From Phragmites australis (Eukaryota > Streptophyta > Magnoliopsida > Poales > Poaceae), in contig NC_084927.1 in the NCBI RefSeq assembly GCF_958298935.1, forward strand, positions 14,970,001 through 15,034,000: a stretch of 64,000 nucleotides of DNA, in the 5' to 3' direction. The position numbers were made by a program, and so were the translations under genes. Position 1 is the stretch's first letter, and every line of letters begins with the position of its first letter. The notes below the pieces were generated by a model. It made no database searches. It was not told the DNA's origin and was given only the letters and a program-made list of their open reading frames with translations. Positions 35,841-48,076 of this stretch are shown here, one piece after another.

Positions 35841-36475
35841 AATAAAAGAGTAACAAGATTACCAACACCTGGACTTGCACAACTCTATCTTTATTTCTTT
35901 GATGTGTTTACAAGATGTCTCTCAAATGTATCCTGCAAAAAGTCTCTACGAAATTGTCATGCCCTGGATGGGGTTTTTTTTTCTCCGAACAAAAACCAAC
36001 GTCGTTGCCTACTTTTCTCTCTATTTTTCTCTTCATACAAAACATGGTAAAGTCTAAATTTCGATACACGTAAAGCCCGCACCATGCAAAGTTTTTTAAT
36101 TCACCAGCACACATGCACATAAGCCCACGGATTTTGATTTTTGTACTAATTTGCCTACAAAATGTTAAAAGTTGCTTCTTCTTTTTTCCATATTTTGCTT
36201 ATCCAAAATTATCTTATCTTTTTGCAAATTTCCCTATTTTTTGCTAGAAATTTGCTATAGTTGTTTTTTTTTAATGTTTGTATGATTCTGCTTATGGATA
36301 TGCAAATATTTGCCTCTAATTATTACCAATTTGGGTATGATATTTTTCTCTTAGATTTGATTTTGCACAACAGAGTGTCTATACTTTTTCACCTTGATTT
36401 GCTAGGAACAAACCGATTTTTTAAAGAGGAACAATCCAAAGTGCTCTGATTTTTATTCGAGGAACATATGCATCT
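35841..36475. repeat. Upstream region of copy B, distal part
   Basis: Repeats 30873-31460 of copy A (for example TTTTTTTTCTCCGAACAAAAACCA at 35975). It is interrupted at 36476 by the LTR of a gypsy element. No gene is seen. Confidence 0.7.
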
Positions 36476-38452
36476 TGTTGGGATCTCAATCATGGTGAAC
36501 AACACTTACACAATGAACCAACAATTGATGGTATATTGACCGTTCATTTTCATCATATCAGTTGGGTGGGGTTATTTATAGTCATACCTCGATCACCTCA
36601 ATCATCATTATGTTAGTGCCCTTATTCTTTGGAATGTTCTTATAATATTTTAGGGGTATTATAACCACTATACTATTAAAATGTTACATCGGCCAAGACG
36701 TGATACGTGTTTTCAATTGTGCACGTGGGCCAACCCTTCGGCCCAATGGTGGACCACCTTCAGGCCTCCCTTCGGTTGATGATTTACCTCATTCGGGCTC
36801 TTCGTCTATAACTCTTGAAGGGGTGCTTTTAGCCTTAGAGCCTTCATCCTCTGCCCAGTATGTCTTCGAAGCCCCTCGAATCCCTTGGTGTGCCCTCCGA
36901 GACCTTTGGCTTTTGTACCTAGCGTTGGCCTTCCCCTTTGACTTCATCTATGTAAAACCACACTACTACAGAAATAGTGTATCACTATCGGTTTAAAAAT
37001 AGCATCACTGTTTTTAAACTGACAGCGATTAAGTGGTAGTGATACTCGGTAGTATCACTGTCGGTTTGGAATTGGCAGTAATAAAGTTATCACTATCGAT
37101 TTGTGTTATGGACCAGCAGTATTAGTTGGTCCCATATCCCATGTTTGTGGGTCTGAAAAAAAGTTAAAAATATTTTTGGCCCTTGACCAACCCCTCTAAA
37201 CTATACACAGTTGCAATTCGCAAGTTACATAAGTCACAAGTTTTTCCATGAATTGTGCGCGCATGCGATTCAAGGGAGTTGAACTCGAGATATATCACCT
37301 TGTGTGCAGCCTTCACCATCTAACATATCATTGATTGCTGAGAGCAATGCGATTTCCATTTGACCTTTGTTAACTAAAATTTGTGATGATTATTTGAACA
37401 TCAAAATGACTTCATATGAAAAATTTGTAAACTACAAAATAATAGATCTCGTCGAGAGCTACAATTTTCATATAAAGTTTGTCTCCATCTGTCTCCATTT
37501 GAAAAAGTTATGACTTTTCGTGTACGATTAGGTAAAACAGTCGTAATTTTTGCATACGAAATCCAATTTCGATGTTTGACCCCTACTTTCGAAGCTAGTG
37601 AGGAGACGTATCTGAAAAAAATACAGTGTTTACACCAATATTTTTCTTGACCCGAAAATAATGTTTAGAAGATCATCGATAGGACCTCTGATGTTTTTGT
37701 TCAAAATTTACCTTCTCCAATTTGCCTGAAATTATTTGGAGATATAGTGTTACATTTGAAGTCAGTGCTGAGCAAATATTTCGTCAATCTGAGCTAGTAA
37801 AATCATGATAAAAATCTTAGAAGTTGCAGTTTTCAACTTTGTGGCTCTATGTGTGGTTTTTTCAATCATTCTTACTAGTGTTACACTATTTACTTTGTGC
37901 TCCATGCGTGGTTTTTCGTTCAACAGTTTTTAGATGATTATTTGGACATTATATTGCTTCAAATAAAATAGTTATGAATTATAAAGTTGTAGATATCATT
38001 GAGAGCTATAATTTTGATATAAAGTTTGTCTCTATTCAACTCTGTATGAAAAAGTTATGAATTTCTGAAGATAGGCTATATTATTGTCACTACCGCTTAA
38101 TATAACGAACCAGCCATGATAATGCCTCCATTATCACTGTCGGTTCATGGCCAAAACCGGCAGTGATAGTATCACTAGTAGTTTTTCAATTGAACCGGTA
38201 GTGATACTTGATTATCAATGCCTATTTTTGCCGGATCGACTATTATTGCTGGTCTTTTGTAAGAACCAACAATGATACTTTATCACTACCAGTTATTTCT
38301 GAACCGGCAATGGAAGAGGGCACATATGATCTTTTCTATAGTAGTGTCACTTCTTTATTATGTTAGCGTTGTCCACTCTCATCTATGATTGTCCAAGGCT
38401 AGCCAAAGGCAAACAGGGGTTAGAGAACCTGTGCGATACCATTCCCCCAACA
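36476..38452 (-). repeat. Gypsy 2 3' LTR with nested CACTA
   Basis: The ends TGTTGGG and CCCAACA form the short inverted repeat of an LTR. Removing the nested element leaves about 590 bp. The next bases inside are the polypurine tract on the minus strand. Confidence 0.75.
36961..38346. mobile_element. Non-autonomous CACTA element 2
   Basis: The element starts CACTACTACAGAAATAGTGT and ends GATCTTTTCTATAGTAGTG. Its interior is similar to the element at 34500-35840, including ACAATTTTCATATAAAGTTTG and the ACCGGCAGTGAT subterminal words. It has no coding region. The flanking bases are CCA and TCA. Confidence 0.85.
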
Positions 38453-38799
38453 GTAGTCCCTCGCGTTTGAGGTCCGACTACGAGGGGCCGAAGCCAACAA
38501 TCTTTATAAAGGGGGATGGTACCCCTTTACCTTGTTCCCCACTTCGGCCTGATGAAGTCATTCTGAAAATCTTTGAAATGGTAATTAAGTCTTGATTAAA
38601 TTATTTGTAACCGATAAAGTTAATTCAGATTAATTTTCTACCTTAATTGAGTCTTAATTGAGTAATTAAGTGTCCCTAATTTATTCTAATTCATGAACAG
38701 TTTCCATCCGTAATGCTTCGGTTTCTGGACATGTGTCATGCTGCTATTCGACCACTGTGCGTGAGTGCGCCTTGGTTTTTTTGCTCAAATAGGCGAGGA

Positions 38800-38816
38800 G
38801 CTATATATATATAGCC
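38800..38816 (+). promoter_or_regulatory. TATA box of gypsy 2 opposite-strand gene
   Basis: GCTATATATATATAGCC lies about 120 bp before the ATG at 38931 on the strand opposite to gag-pol. The arrangement matches that in gypsy 1. Confidence 0.55.
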
Positions 38817-38930
38817 ATTTGTTCTCGCTTTCCTCTGCATTTGAGCCCTTACCTTCATTAATCTATATGTGGCCCTTTAGAGCTCGTCTATCCACTCCCT
38901 TTGAAGCCCTTTTTGCCCCCTTCATTCATC

Positions 38931-41050
38931 ATGCCGAAGTTCGAGATCCAGCGCTCCAGTGACAAGCTGCCCTCGACAACACACTTTGGAGCCAGTAGTT
39001 TCATCGAAGACACCCTCACGCAGATGGTGGATAATGGCTAGCTTTTCAAAGCCAGCGATAAATGGGTGCACCTCAAGGGGAAACAAGGCCACATCTCATG
39101 ACGGTGAGGTAGTTATCTTGGTCAAATTTTTTTTTGCCATCGGCCTCCACTATCCATGGACAAAGATGGTGGCTAGCGTGCTAGACTGGTATGTATTGGA
39201 GATCCAATAATCGACACCGAATGCCATCGTCCACTTGTCCTTCATGTGGGCCTGGAGGATCGATGGTCAACCCCTCAGCTCTGGTGCCTTCGTGCATCTC
39301 CACTACACTCACTGCCAGCTAAAGAGGTAGCAGGTAAATAGGGTCAAGCATGTGGACTCTTACGGAAGCATGTCCTTCATCCCCCATGGTGCAGCAGCGG
39401 TCCCAGAGAAGGCCTCCTGGAACCAATGGAGTAATGATTGAACTAAATATTGGTTCTACCACCACATTTCAGAGGACTGTGATATGTCCTCGAAGGTCAC
39501 AGAGATCACCTTTCATCAGAAGTCAGTGGTAAAGATGATACCCTCAGTCTAGGTGAAGGTCGAGACCATCGCCATGGTTTCCAGGTGGTTCAGCATCCAT
39601 GATCTTGTCATGGAGTATTATGTGGCCAAGGTTTGGCCACTCTACATAAAGTGGAAGTTCGATGGACCTTCCATAGGAAATGTGGATGGGCTTCATTTGT
39701 TAAATATCAATTGCGAAGGGGCGCCGGGTAAGTACAAAGTATCCTTCATTATCTTTTTGAACTTTATTATTAACTGTCTTCTTCATTACCAGAGAGCGTC
39801 AAAGTGGTGAAGGTTGTCGCCGAAGCCTTGTTCAGGCCGTACACACGACCAAAGCATGAAGAGCTAATGGAGAAGGTGAAGGCCCTGTAACTCAACCACG
39901 TCATGGACACACATGGCCTTCGCCACGAGCCACGCCAGTCGCCTGTGGAGGCCTCATGGTGAAAGAAGGCAAAAGAGGTCAGGCTGACGATGCCTCTACC
40001 TTTGTTGCTACCCCGAAGCCAAAGCGCCACAACGTTGGGGCTTCGCATGCCCTAGACCCCAAGAAATGGAGGGCTACCATGGCCGAAGGCCAAGATGACA
40101 GTCCATCTAGGTCGACTAGGACTACCGGTAACAATGAGTCTAGGGCAACATCTCCCACCCTAGAGGTTGCAACGGAGCCTCCGGTCACTGATGCTGCTCC
40201 CATCACTACAGTCCCTCTCATCGTCGTCCCACCTTCAGTGAGGGAGGATGACTTTGAGATGCAGGATGCCCTTCATATGTTCAACGTAGATTTGGATGAA
40301 GATGTCATCGCTAATGAAGCCTCCCCCCACGCCGTAACCCCTAAAGCTAGAGAAAATGAGGTATTTCCCGATGGTGCTCCTAAAGTAATTTGAAGGACTG
40401 GAGCAAAGACAATACTTCATGTAAACTCCTTGAGCTTTTATCTTGCATGTTTTCAAGTTATTTAGACTTTGTTTCTTAGCAGAAAGTATGTTGCGATGGG
40501 AAATCCCTCCGCTCCACTCTGAGAAAGGGAAGGGTCATATGGGAATGCTCAAGGCCCCCCTACTCGAGTGGTTGTGTTCAACCTTGGAGGGATTTTATTG
40601 CTCTGACATCTTTGGGAGACTGGAGGCTCTACACTCCTTCCTCACACTCGGGGAGATCTTGCTAGAGACGGAGGGCGAAGGTGTCGCCTCCAAATTCACA
40701 CCCTTCATCCTGATGGACCATCTCATCGTTGCCCATGCGAGGGTAAGCTTTCATGGTTCAATCATTAAATTTGATCCATCATTTATTCATTATTTATTTT
40801 GTTACATGCTGCTGGACTTGCTTCTGCCCGGCAGGACCCTAAGGGTTGTGGTCAAGGCAGGTACCCGGCTAGAGGATGTGTTGACCAAGTGCCAGCAGAC
40901 CAAAGGGGAAGCTGCGTGTCTTTTGGCCGCATTTGAGGAGGAGAAGAGGCAGTGATTCACCCTGAAGTCTGCCCTTGAGGAGGACAAGGTGGCCCAAAGG
41001 CAGGAGTTGGCTTCTGTCACAAAGGATACCAGCGTGGTCTCCGCATAGGT
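38931..41050 (+). pseudogene. Opposite-strand gypsy gene (putative gypsy-type transposon domain), broken
   Basis: From ATG 38931 the frame reads MPKFEIQRSSDK, then KASDKWVHLKG; after a frame change it reads GEVVILVKFFFAIGLHYPW, later YGSMSFIPHGAAAVPEKASW and SRWFSIHDLVMEYYVAKVWP (to about 39640). This matches the plant 'putative gypsy type transposon' domain found in large grass retroelements. A GTAAGT donor at 39728 and a CAG acceptor near 39791 suggest an intron. A Thr/Pro-rich acidic part (39956-40393) and a helical part (about 40810-41046) follow. Several stops break it. Its function is not known; it lies antisense to gag-pol. Confidence 0.65.
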
Positions 41051-41119
41051 GGCCGAGATCTTCCACGAATTGGGGCTAGTCAGTGCCCCTCACCCTTCGA
41101 TGGCCACCAAAGAGAACGG

Positions 41120-43875
41120 TGTCACATACCCTTAGGCACCGTCTCAACATGCCACCTTCAGAGTAGGAAGCACTACTTTTGCCCGCCACCCTGATCGGTA
41201 GGCACGAAGTAGCCAAAAATAGCCTCTTCTCCAGCAGCAGGAGTACCTGAAAGCGCAGGCATGAGTACGAAGGTACTCCCAAGACATAAACCATATAGAG
41301 CACATATACATAGCTCGACTCCAAGGATTATACATTGATCATTAGCAAGGATGAGTCACAGGTTAAGTAAAACATATGCACTAAGCATCCTAGACATATG
41401 TGTGAGCGACTGAAACTTAACCAAAACATATGAAAACTACCCTGCAACTAACAACTGAACAAAGTGTAACTGTAACCAACATGTGTATCAATAAGTAACA
41501 AGAACCAACATCACCATCTCCCACATACCCAATCGAAAACCATAGTGAGTGACTGAAACTTAACCAAAACATATGAAAACTACCCTGCAACTAACAACTG
41601 AACAAGTGTAACTGTAACCAACATGTGTATCAATAAGTAACAAGAACCAACATCACCATCTCTCACATACCCAACCGAAAACCATACTCAAAACTCTATG
41701 ACCGATGCAGATAGACAGAAGCATGCTCATGAACGAGAGCGCGATAGTTCGAACTGGTTATGCACCCTACAGGGGGATACTCCTGGACCCACATGACACG
41801 AGGATCATTCGGCTTGTACCACCGGCCAAAGTGCACACAAGGGGTACTCGTGACAACCTTTCCCAACCAGCCCCAACTGTTTGGATCATGCATCGCTCGG
41901 CGCGACAGTACTAGAACTACTCCCAGAGCAAACTAGTACCGCTACAAGTCCGCCCGCTCACATTGTCGATGTCCACGCCCAAAAAGCCATAGCTATGAAG
42001 GTATTCGGCTCGCCTTACCATTAGATCGGCATGTGGTGAGTAAGGTAAGTGCTAAAGCTAACAACACCGATGATCGATGCTTAACTGGCGCAAAGTGGTC
42101 TACGGTGTCCGATTTTCTCTACCGACCTACCCAAGGGAACTCCACATCCGAGCAGGACAAAACACCTCTTAGCAGCGCCTACACCTCGTCTCATACTCAC
42201 CACTCATACAACCATCTCAACCTTAACACGTATATGTAATCATAAGAAGGTCCTATGCTCGCGAACAACAGGATGCGTCGTCGTTTGACTTCTACCAAAT
42301 GACCTAAGCATGGCTAAGCATATAAGTCGAACTCATACCTAGACATTGACAACATCTCAAGGCTACAAGGAATGTAAATACCTAAGTATTCAAAGTAGAA
42401 GAATGCAATCGGCATAGGTTCTACCCATTGGTACCCGACACTGACTCACTAAACATGCATACATACATAAGTATATTCCATCAATTTTAGACTTATCCAA
42501 TTACACAAGAGGGATCAATATGCTTAGTTGCTTGTCTGGATGCACTGGCTCAAATAGGTGGGCACCTCGGGATCGCCCTCGGCCTTCAGGATCGACGGAT
42601 CGGTGATCTCTAAAAAGGATCAACGCGTGCAATGCAAATAAGTATGAATGAAGTGTAAAAAGGTATTCCACAAAGCTTAACAACATGCTAGAATTATAAG
42701 ATATGTGAATCAACACAATACTAAACGATCCAAACAAAATCCAGAAAATAATAGCCATCCGGAGTATCCGGATTGGTTCGAAGTATCCGGGTGAACCTCC
42801 GAAAGAGGCGCTCGGTTGCTTCCTTTTTATTTGACTGGCCCAGAGTATCCGGGTGAATCCGGAATATCCGGGTTCCAGAGTATCCGAGCCATCCTCCGGT
42901 GAAGGCTCTCGGTTAATCACTTTTCTAACTTAACCCGGAACCTCCGGGTTGGTCCAGACTATCCGAGATGTGCCGGACACTCCGAGTGAGGTTCCGAATG
43001 AAGCTCTTAGCTACACGATCACATAACTACCCGAAGTCTCCGGGTTTGACCGGATTATTCGAGTAATACAGACTTGGGTTCTTCACGATTTTTCCCCTGG
43101 GTGATTTGACTCATTTTACAAATCTGTGCTACACAAACATGCATATGCCCTATCCAAAAGGTTCTAAACCAATCTCGCACCCTAAACCCTAACCAATTTT
43201 GAACACAATTCAACAGACTATTTCTGCTAAACCCGGAGTCTCCGGGTGAGTACAGAATATCCAGGCCAGCCCAGAAAAATTGTTCTTGAGTGGATTTTTG
43301 GTTGATTCGAGTTGCGATCTTTTCCAACCCTAAAGGGAATAGGTTAGGGGTAGTCTAAGTGTCCTGGAACTTACTCATCAACTATCAACATGACTCTAGA
43401 GCTCATTTTCGACCAAAACCCCATTTTGCTCCAAAAAACTCAAGAACGCCAAGAACTTCAAGAACTACTCGATTCTTCCACGAAAACAAAAATGGATTGG
43501 ATAGATGAGTATCTCATGAGCTAGGATTTTGGGAGAAAAGAGAGAGTGAGCTTGAGTGGAAGAGTGAGAGAGGGAGCTACTACTGCTGCAGCTCGGTGGG
43601 GACGTGGGGAGTGAGGTGAGGAGAGGAGAGAGAAGGCAAGTGGGGTGCTGCCCACTTGAGAGAGGGAGTGGGTGAGGTGTGGGGCCCATGTGTTAGATAA
43701 AATGGGTAATTCCAAAGCAATTTCCATTCTTTTCTCCCCCAATTTTCTTTCTCTTATCCAAATGATTTCTTACAAAGTGCATTAGCGCTCCGAATTACCA
43801 CTACGCAAAATTAAGCATAATGCTTAAGAAGCATGATTTTGCTTAAATGCGTGATTAAGAATTTGGGACGTGACA
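41120..43875 (-). mobile_element. Solo LTR of a gypsy-type element
   Basis: The 2.76-kb segment has ends TGTCAC and GTGACA and is flanked by AACGG (41115-41119) and ACCGG (43876-43880), a 4 of 5 match for a target duplication. No coding region is inside. The minus-strand start TGTCACGTCCCAAATTC recalls Del/Tekay-type LTRs. It contains a 143-bp direct duplication (41404-41546 and 41547-41689) and many scattered CCGGAGTATCCGGGT-type words at 42750-43260. Confidence 0.7.
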
Positions 43876-43879
43876 ACCG

Positions 43880-46027
43880 GCCCCTTCGAGTGATATGATT
43901 ACGACTACCACACCAGCACCCAAAAGGCCCCAAACTCCAATAATGTAATCGATGATGAAGTCCACCAGAGCTTGGGATTTTATGGCCTTGCATGCAACAA
44001 AGGTAATGCAAAGGGGAGAGCTTGCCTATCCATTTGCCTATGCACCTAGTGGCTTCGTGATTTGCGAAGATATCTTTCAAGGGGTAAGTGGTTGGTATTT
44101 GAGACTGGGTGAGCCGTGAAGTAATGCTTCAGGTTCCGCGATGCCATAACCACTACATATGCCATATTCTCGAGCTCGGAGTATCTCTCCTTCATACCAC
44201 CTAGTGCCTCCGAGATGAAGTAAATCGGCAGTTGTCAAAGGCTCCCCTCGACCTCCTTTTCCTGAATCAAGACTACATTGACTGCCAAAGGTGGCGCTGC
44301 AATGTATAGCAATAACTGTTACCGGGCTCCAGACTGGTTAGAGTGGTGAGTTTTATCATATGACTCTTCAAGGCCTCAAGGGCCACCTGCTGCTCGCTAG
44401 TCCATCTAAATGGGTCTGAGCCTCGAAGGACCTGAAGAAAAAGGCAGACTCTTCTTTGCCAATTGAGCAATGAAGCGATTTAGCAAAGTTACCTTTCCGA
44501 CTAGGCGTTGCATTTCCTTGATTGATTTGGGGGGAGCCATGTCCATGATGGCCAATATCTTCTCTAGGTTGGCTTCGATACCCCCTTGGGATACCATACA
44601 TCCTAGTAATTGACTAGAACGGATGTCAAAAACACACTTCTTCAGATTCAGTCACAGACCTGCTACCCGAAGGTTACCTTTGCACCGGCTTTGAACCATG
44701 ATGCCGTCAACGTAAGCTGCTACATTACAATCTAACTGCATGCAAAGGGATATGCTTATCAACCACTTGAAGGTGGCCCCAGCGTTGCAAAGGCCACGAC
44801 ATTCGGAGATAATAATAAGTTTTGGAGGGTGTAATGAAGTTCATTTTTTCTTCATCCTCTTTGGCCATCCAGACTTGGTGGTATCCAGAGTATGCATTGA
44901 GGAAACTCATCAACTTTGACCCCACAGGTTCTTCTACTAACTGGTCTATCTGGGCCAGAGAAAAATCATCCTTCGGGTACGCTTTATTTAGATTGGTGAA
45001 ATCCACACACATGTAGCACTTGTTGTTGCTCTTTTTCACTAGCATCAGGTTTGCCAACAACTCGGGGTGTATGACCTCGTGTAACACTCCTGCTTCTTGG
45101 AGCTTTTTAACTTCGTCTCAGGCAGCTTTCTAATGGTCGACATGCATCTGTTCATAGTTTCTACTTCTTGGACTTCACTTCCGGATCCACGTTCAGATGA
45201 TGTTCTATCAGTTCCCTGCAGACTCCTGGTTGGTCCTATGGCGACTAAGCGAAGATATCATCATTGGTTCAAAGGGTAGACAATAGCTTTGCCTCCTGCC
45301 CAGGTGCTAGCTCGGCACCTATGTGCACACATATGTTATTATTCTCGAGACATAGTGGAACTCTCTTGATGTCACCCTCTGGCTTAGATTTTAACAAAGG
45401 GGTCTCTTGCTATTTATTTTCTACTTTGGACAGCAGTTGTACCCATCCTAACCAGGAGTTTTTCCATGTTCAACTCTTCAGGCCATGGCTTGGTCCCCTC
45501 CATAGAAATAATCCCATTCGGGCTTGGCATCTTCATGCATAGATGACCATGATGGATGAACGCGCCAAAGGTAGACAAGACCCCTCTCCCTAAGATGGCG
45601 TTGTACTGATAAGGAGCATCCACCACATCAAACAAAACATTTTCTGTCTGCACTCTTCTGCCTTCCCCGAAGGTTACTGGGAGTGAAATCTGTCTGAGTG
45701 ATTCAATAAGCTTTCCTCCATAGCCATGTAACAGTGTCCCTACGGGTTGCAAGCGGCTTCCAGCAATTCCCATTTCATCAAATGCTTTAGCAAACAAGAG
45801 ATATGTCAAACTCCCCCCATCTATCAATAATCGGACCGAGTCACATTTGCTGAAATGATGTAGGTATCGGTGTGTGGGTAATTAGGACTCGCATGTCTTC
45901 TTGAGAAAAGGTGATCGGTAGGTGAGATCATGAGACTTGATAATTGGGGAACTGGTTTTCACGTGATTAACCTTTTGCACATACTCCCTTCGCTGCCTTT
46001 TGGACTCGAAATCATAACTAGATCGGC
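43880..46027 (-). pseudogene. Gypsy 2 protease, reverse transcriptase and RNase H, broken
   Basis: Reading the minus strand from 46027: a gag-end fragment, then an aspartic protease with LLIDGGS (about 45833-45813) and NAILGRGVLSTFGAFIHH, then reverse transcriptase with YMCVDFTNLNKAYPKDDF and LMSFLNAYSGYHQVWM (45040-44860), thumb sequence SQGGIEANLEKIL (about 44590), and an RNase H-like part with YFISEALGGMKERYSELE (44220-44150) and HYF. The polymerase Y-x-D-D block is degraded near 44710-44740 (AAYVDGIMVQ is readable, one Asp changed to Gly). Frame changes and stops are frequent. No integrase follows. Confidence 0.75.
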
Positions 46028-46284
46028 CAAATGAGAAAAATCCTAAGCATACGAAAAATTCACCAGGAAAAGATTCCTTTCTTACTGCTCGATCAGGCAG
46101 ATCAAACCGACCTTGTGCTAACACAATTTAGTTATGATATAAGCTGTGGCTGAGTTTGAATCAAAACCAAGAGGGGCCCATTGCAAAAATCATTTGTCTA
46201 GAGAGCAAATTTATTTCTTCATTTGTATCTACTAAATGACATCATGAAGCATTTCAGAGAGGGGTGAATGAATCTGAATATGAT
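46028..46284 (-). repeat. 3' flank of plantacyanin C, duplicated at D
   Basis: Nearly identical to 58746-59004, starting with CAAATGAGAA. It holds the 3' untranslated region of gene C. Confidence 0.8.
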
Positions 46285-46777
46285 CTATCTCGCGGTGACG
46301 GCGATCTTCATGCCCTTCTCGCAGTCGCCCGTGAATCCGGAGATGAAGAACGACACTCCACGGGCGAGCGTGATGCGGTCGTTGCCGGTGCTCCACACCG
46401 TGGCGTTGCCGGGAGCCTCGCACAAGGCGTACTGCAAGCTGCTCACCTGCATCACGTTGTGCTCGCCCGGCTTATAGCTAAACACTGCAACCAGGCATGC
46501 GTAAAAGTTGAGTTAATTAGTTGAGTCACGGTAGAATTGAGCATCGTCCGTCAGTAAGTAAAAAATTCAGGAAAGGAAAAGACTTACGGAGAACATCGCC
46601 TGTCTTGAAGGGCTTGTAGTTGGGCCATCCTAGTACGCCAAAGCTCCAGCCGGCGTGGTCACCGACAGGCCACAGCCTCGACTCCGCAGCCACCATGCCG
46701 CCGCCGCCTTCTTCACGTTGAGCAAACACCATCACGCATAGGAACACCACCAAAATCTTGCTGCTTCTCCGTGCCAT
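46285..46777 (-). CDS. Plantacyanin-like protein, copy C, copper ligands lost
   Basis: Start ATG 46777; exon 1 46777-46588 (GTAAGT donor), exon 2 46484-46285 (TTGCAG acceptor), giving 129 residues with an intact frame. The signal peptide (KILVVFLCVMVFAQ) and mature start (ESRLWPVGD) match copy A. His72 (PGEHNV) and Met122 are kept, but the copper Cys is Ser112 and the second copper His is Asp117 (FISGFTGDCEKGM). The structural disulfide pair Cys85 and Cys118 is kept. The protein should fold as a cupredoxin but not hold a normal type-1 copper site, like early nodulin-like phytocyanins. A TATA box lies at about 46814-46821. Whether it is expressed cannot be seen. Confidence 0.88.
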
Positions 46778-47410
46778 TACGGATCACGAGGGTCACAGTT
46801 GCTGCTTGTAGGAGTATATAGCCAGCAATGAGAAGATGCGCAGACGGAGGCTAGCTGTTGGTGCAATTTTATAATGGTTATGGTACTTCGATACGGTTAT
46901 TATTTGCCCATATAAAAGGTTGGTATTATTAATTCTCTGCCTCTCTATCTCTGGTCTTCAGTGAGTAGTATTACTTAAGGCATTTATTATTTCTTCCAAA
47001 TTAGATTAGCAAAGACTGTTATTATTTGCCAATATAAAAGGTTGGTATTATTAATTCTCTGCCTCTCTATCTCTGGTCTTCAGTGAGTAGTATTACTTAA
47101 GGCATTTATTATTTCTTCCAAATTAGATTAGCAAAGACTGAGCATTCAAAATTTATTAGATTAGCAAAGATCCATTTATTATTTCAATTGTATGGGTTTA
47201 AAATTTTATTATCCCAAAGTAACATAATAATATTATTATAAATATTTGGCATTCCCAAAATAATTCAGTTTCAGCTTTTAATGAGTGTTAAAAGTTCAGA
47301 TTTATATTTTAATGTTTTAGCATGGCACTATAAAAACATTAAAGACATTAAATGAATGAATAAAACTAGTGTAGCTGTAGGATCCCAGAAAACTAATATG
47401 ACAATCAGAT
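46778..47410 (-). repeat. Upstream region of plantacyanin C
   Basis: Similar to 29894-30414 of copy A, with an extra 110-bp tandem duplication (TTATTATTTGCC(A/C)ATATAAAAGGTTGG at 46897 and 47019). It stops at CAGATGGTGG where gypsy 1 begins. Confidence 0.75.
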
Positions 47411-47545
47411 GGTGGTCCCGAGCACCTTCTCCCGGGACTTGACCTTTTCTCATCCTACCAGAGAGACCTCGTGGGATGGCGCCATGTGGCGGATGGCTGG
47501 CCTGGCCTCGGGATTCGGGGACCCCTGGTTCCTGATACACCGACA
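47411..47545 (-). repeat. Gypsy 1 3' LTR, truncated
   Basis: Matches the last 135 bp (in plus-strand order) of the 5' LTR at about 54748-54881, both ending GATACACCGACA, with a few differences. The outer 90 percent is missing. Confidence 0.85.
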
Positions 47546-47922
47546 GTAGCCCCCGGGCCCATTGGCAGGCAATGGCCTAGAGACTGCGGATAGGCCCTTC
47601 GTCACGAACGAGGCCGAAACCGGCATGAACGCCACATGGCGAGCTTTCAGAAGGTGGTCCCTTCGGGCCGGGCCTTCGGTACGGCCCAACGGGGAGCTGA
47701 ATGGACACGCGTCCACACAACACCCGAAGGGCATGACAACGGGACGGGCGGTGCGTGATGACAAAGCAGGCGGCACGCGCGGCAGCCGCGCAGATCGAGG
47801 AAAATACGCCTGGCAACCGCTGACACCGCACAACCTGTGGGAGACTCGCATGGCGGTTGCGTCGATCGAGGAAACCGTCCCGCCGAGGGTGCTGTGGCAG
47901 GAGTCGTTTGAATTTCCTGAGG

Positions 47923-47929
47923 TATAAAA
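47923..47929 (+). promoter_or_regulatory. TATA box of gypsy 1 opposite-strand gene
   Basis: GGTATAAAAGG on the plus strand, about 150 bp upstream of the ATG at 48077, in a GC-rich setting where such a motif stands out. Confidence 0.65.
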
Positions 47930-48076
47930 GGAGGAGGGGAGCGAACCGCCCTCCTCTTTACGCCATCTCGTGATCCAGCCCTTGCTTTCTTCACGCTCTT
48001 GAGCCCTTAGAATCTCCCTAGGCGATCAGAGCACATCTCCTTCTCCACCGTCCAGACCATCTCCCTCCCCGATGAA

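Larger units (their letters stand above)
36476..46027 (-). mobile_element. Ty3/gypsy element 2, truncated, with nested insertions
   Basis: On the minus strand the order is protease, reverse transcriptase, RNase H, then an opposite-strand gene and the 3' LTR. The LTR (36476-38452) starts TGTTGGGATC and ends CCCAACA, followed by a polypurine tract (complement of GTAGTCCCTCGCG at 38453). The 5' LTR and most of gag are missing at the right edge, and no integrase is found. A CACTA element (36961-38346) is nested in the LTR and a solo LTR (41120-43875) in the interior. Confidence 0.8.

Noticed and set aside
41404..41689. 143-bp direct repeat considered as an array
   Set aside because: Only two units, inside a solo LTR, with no spacers; a simple tandem duplication and not a CRISPR-like or satellite array.
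47562..47927. Open frames on both strands in the GC-rich gypsy 1 interior (121 and 133 codons)
   Set aside because: They overlap the polypurine tract and the leader of the opposite-strand gene; no motif, and GC-rich DNA gives long chance frames.
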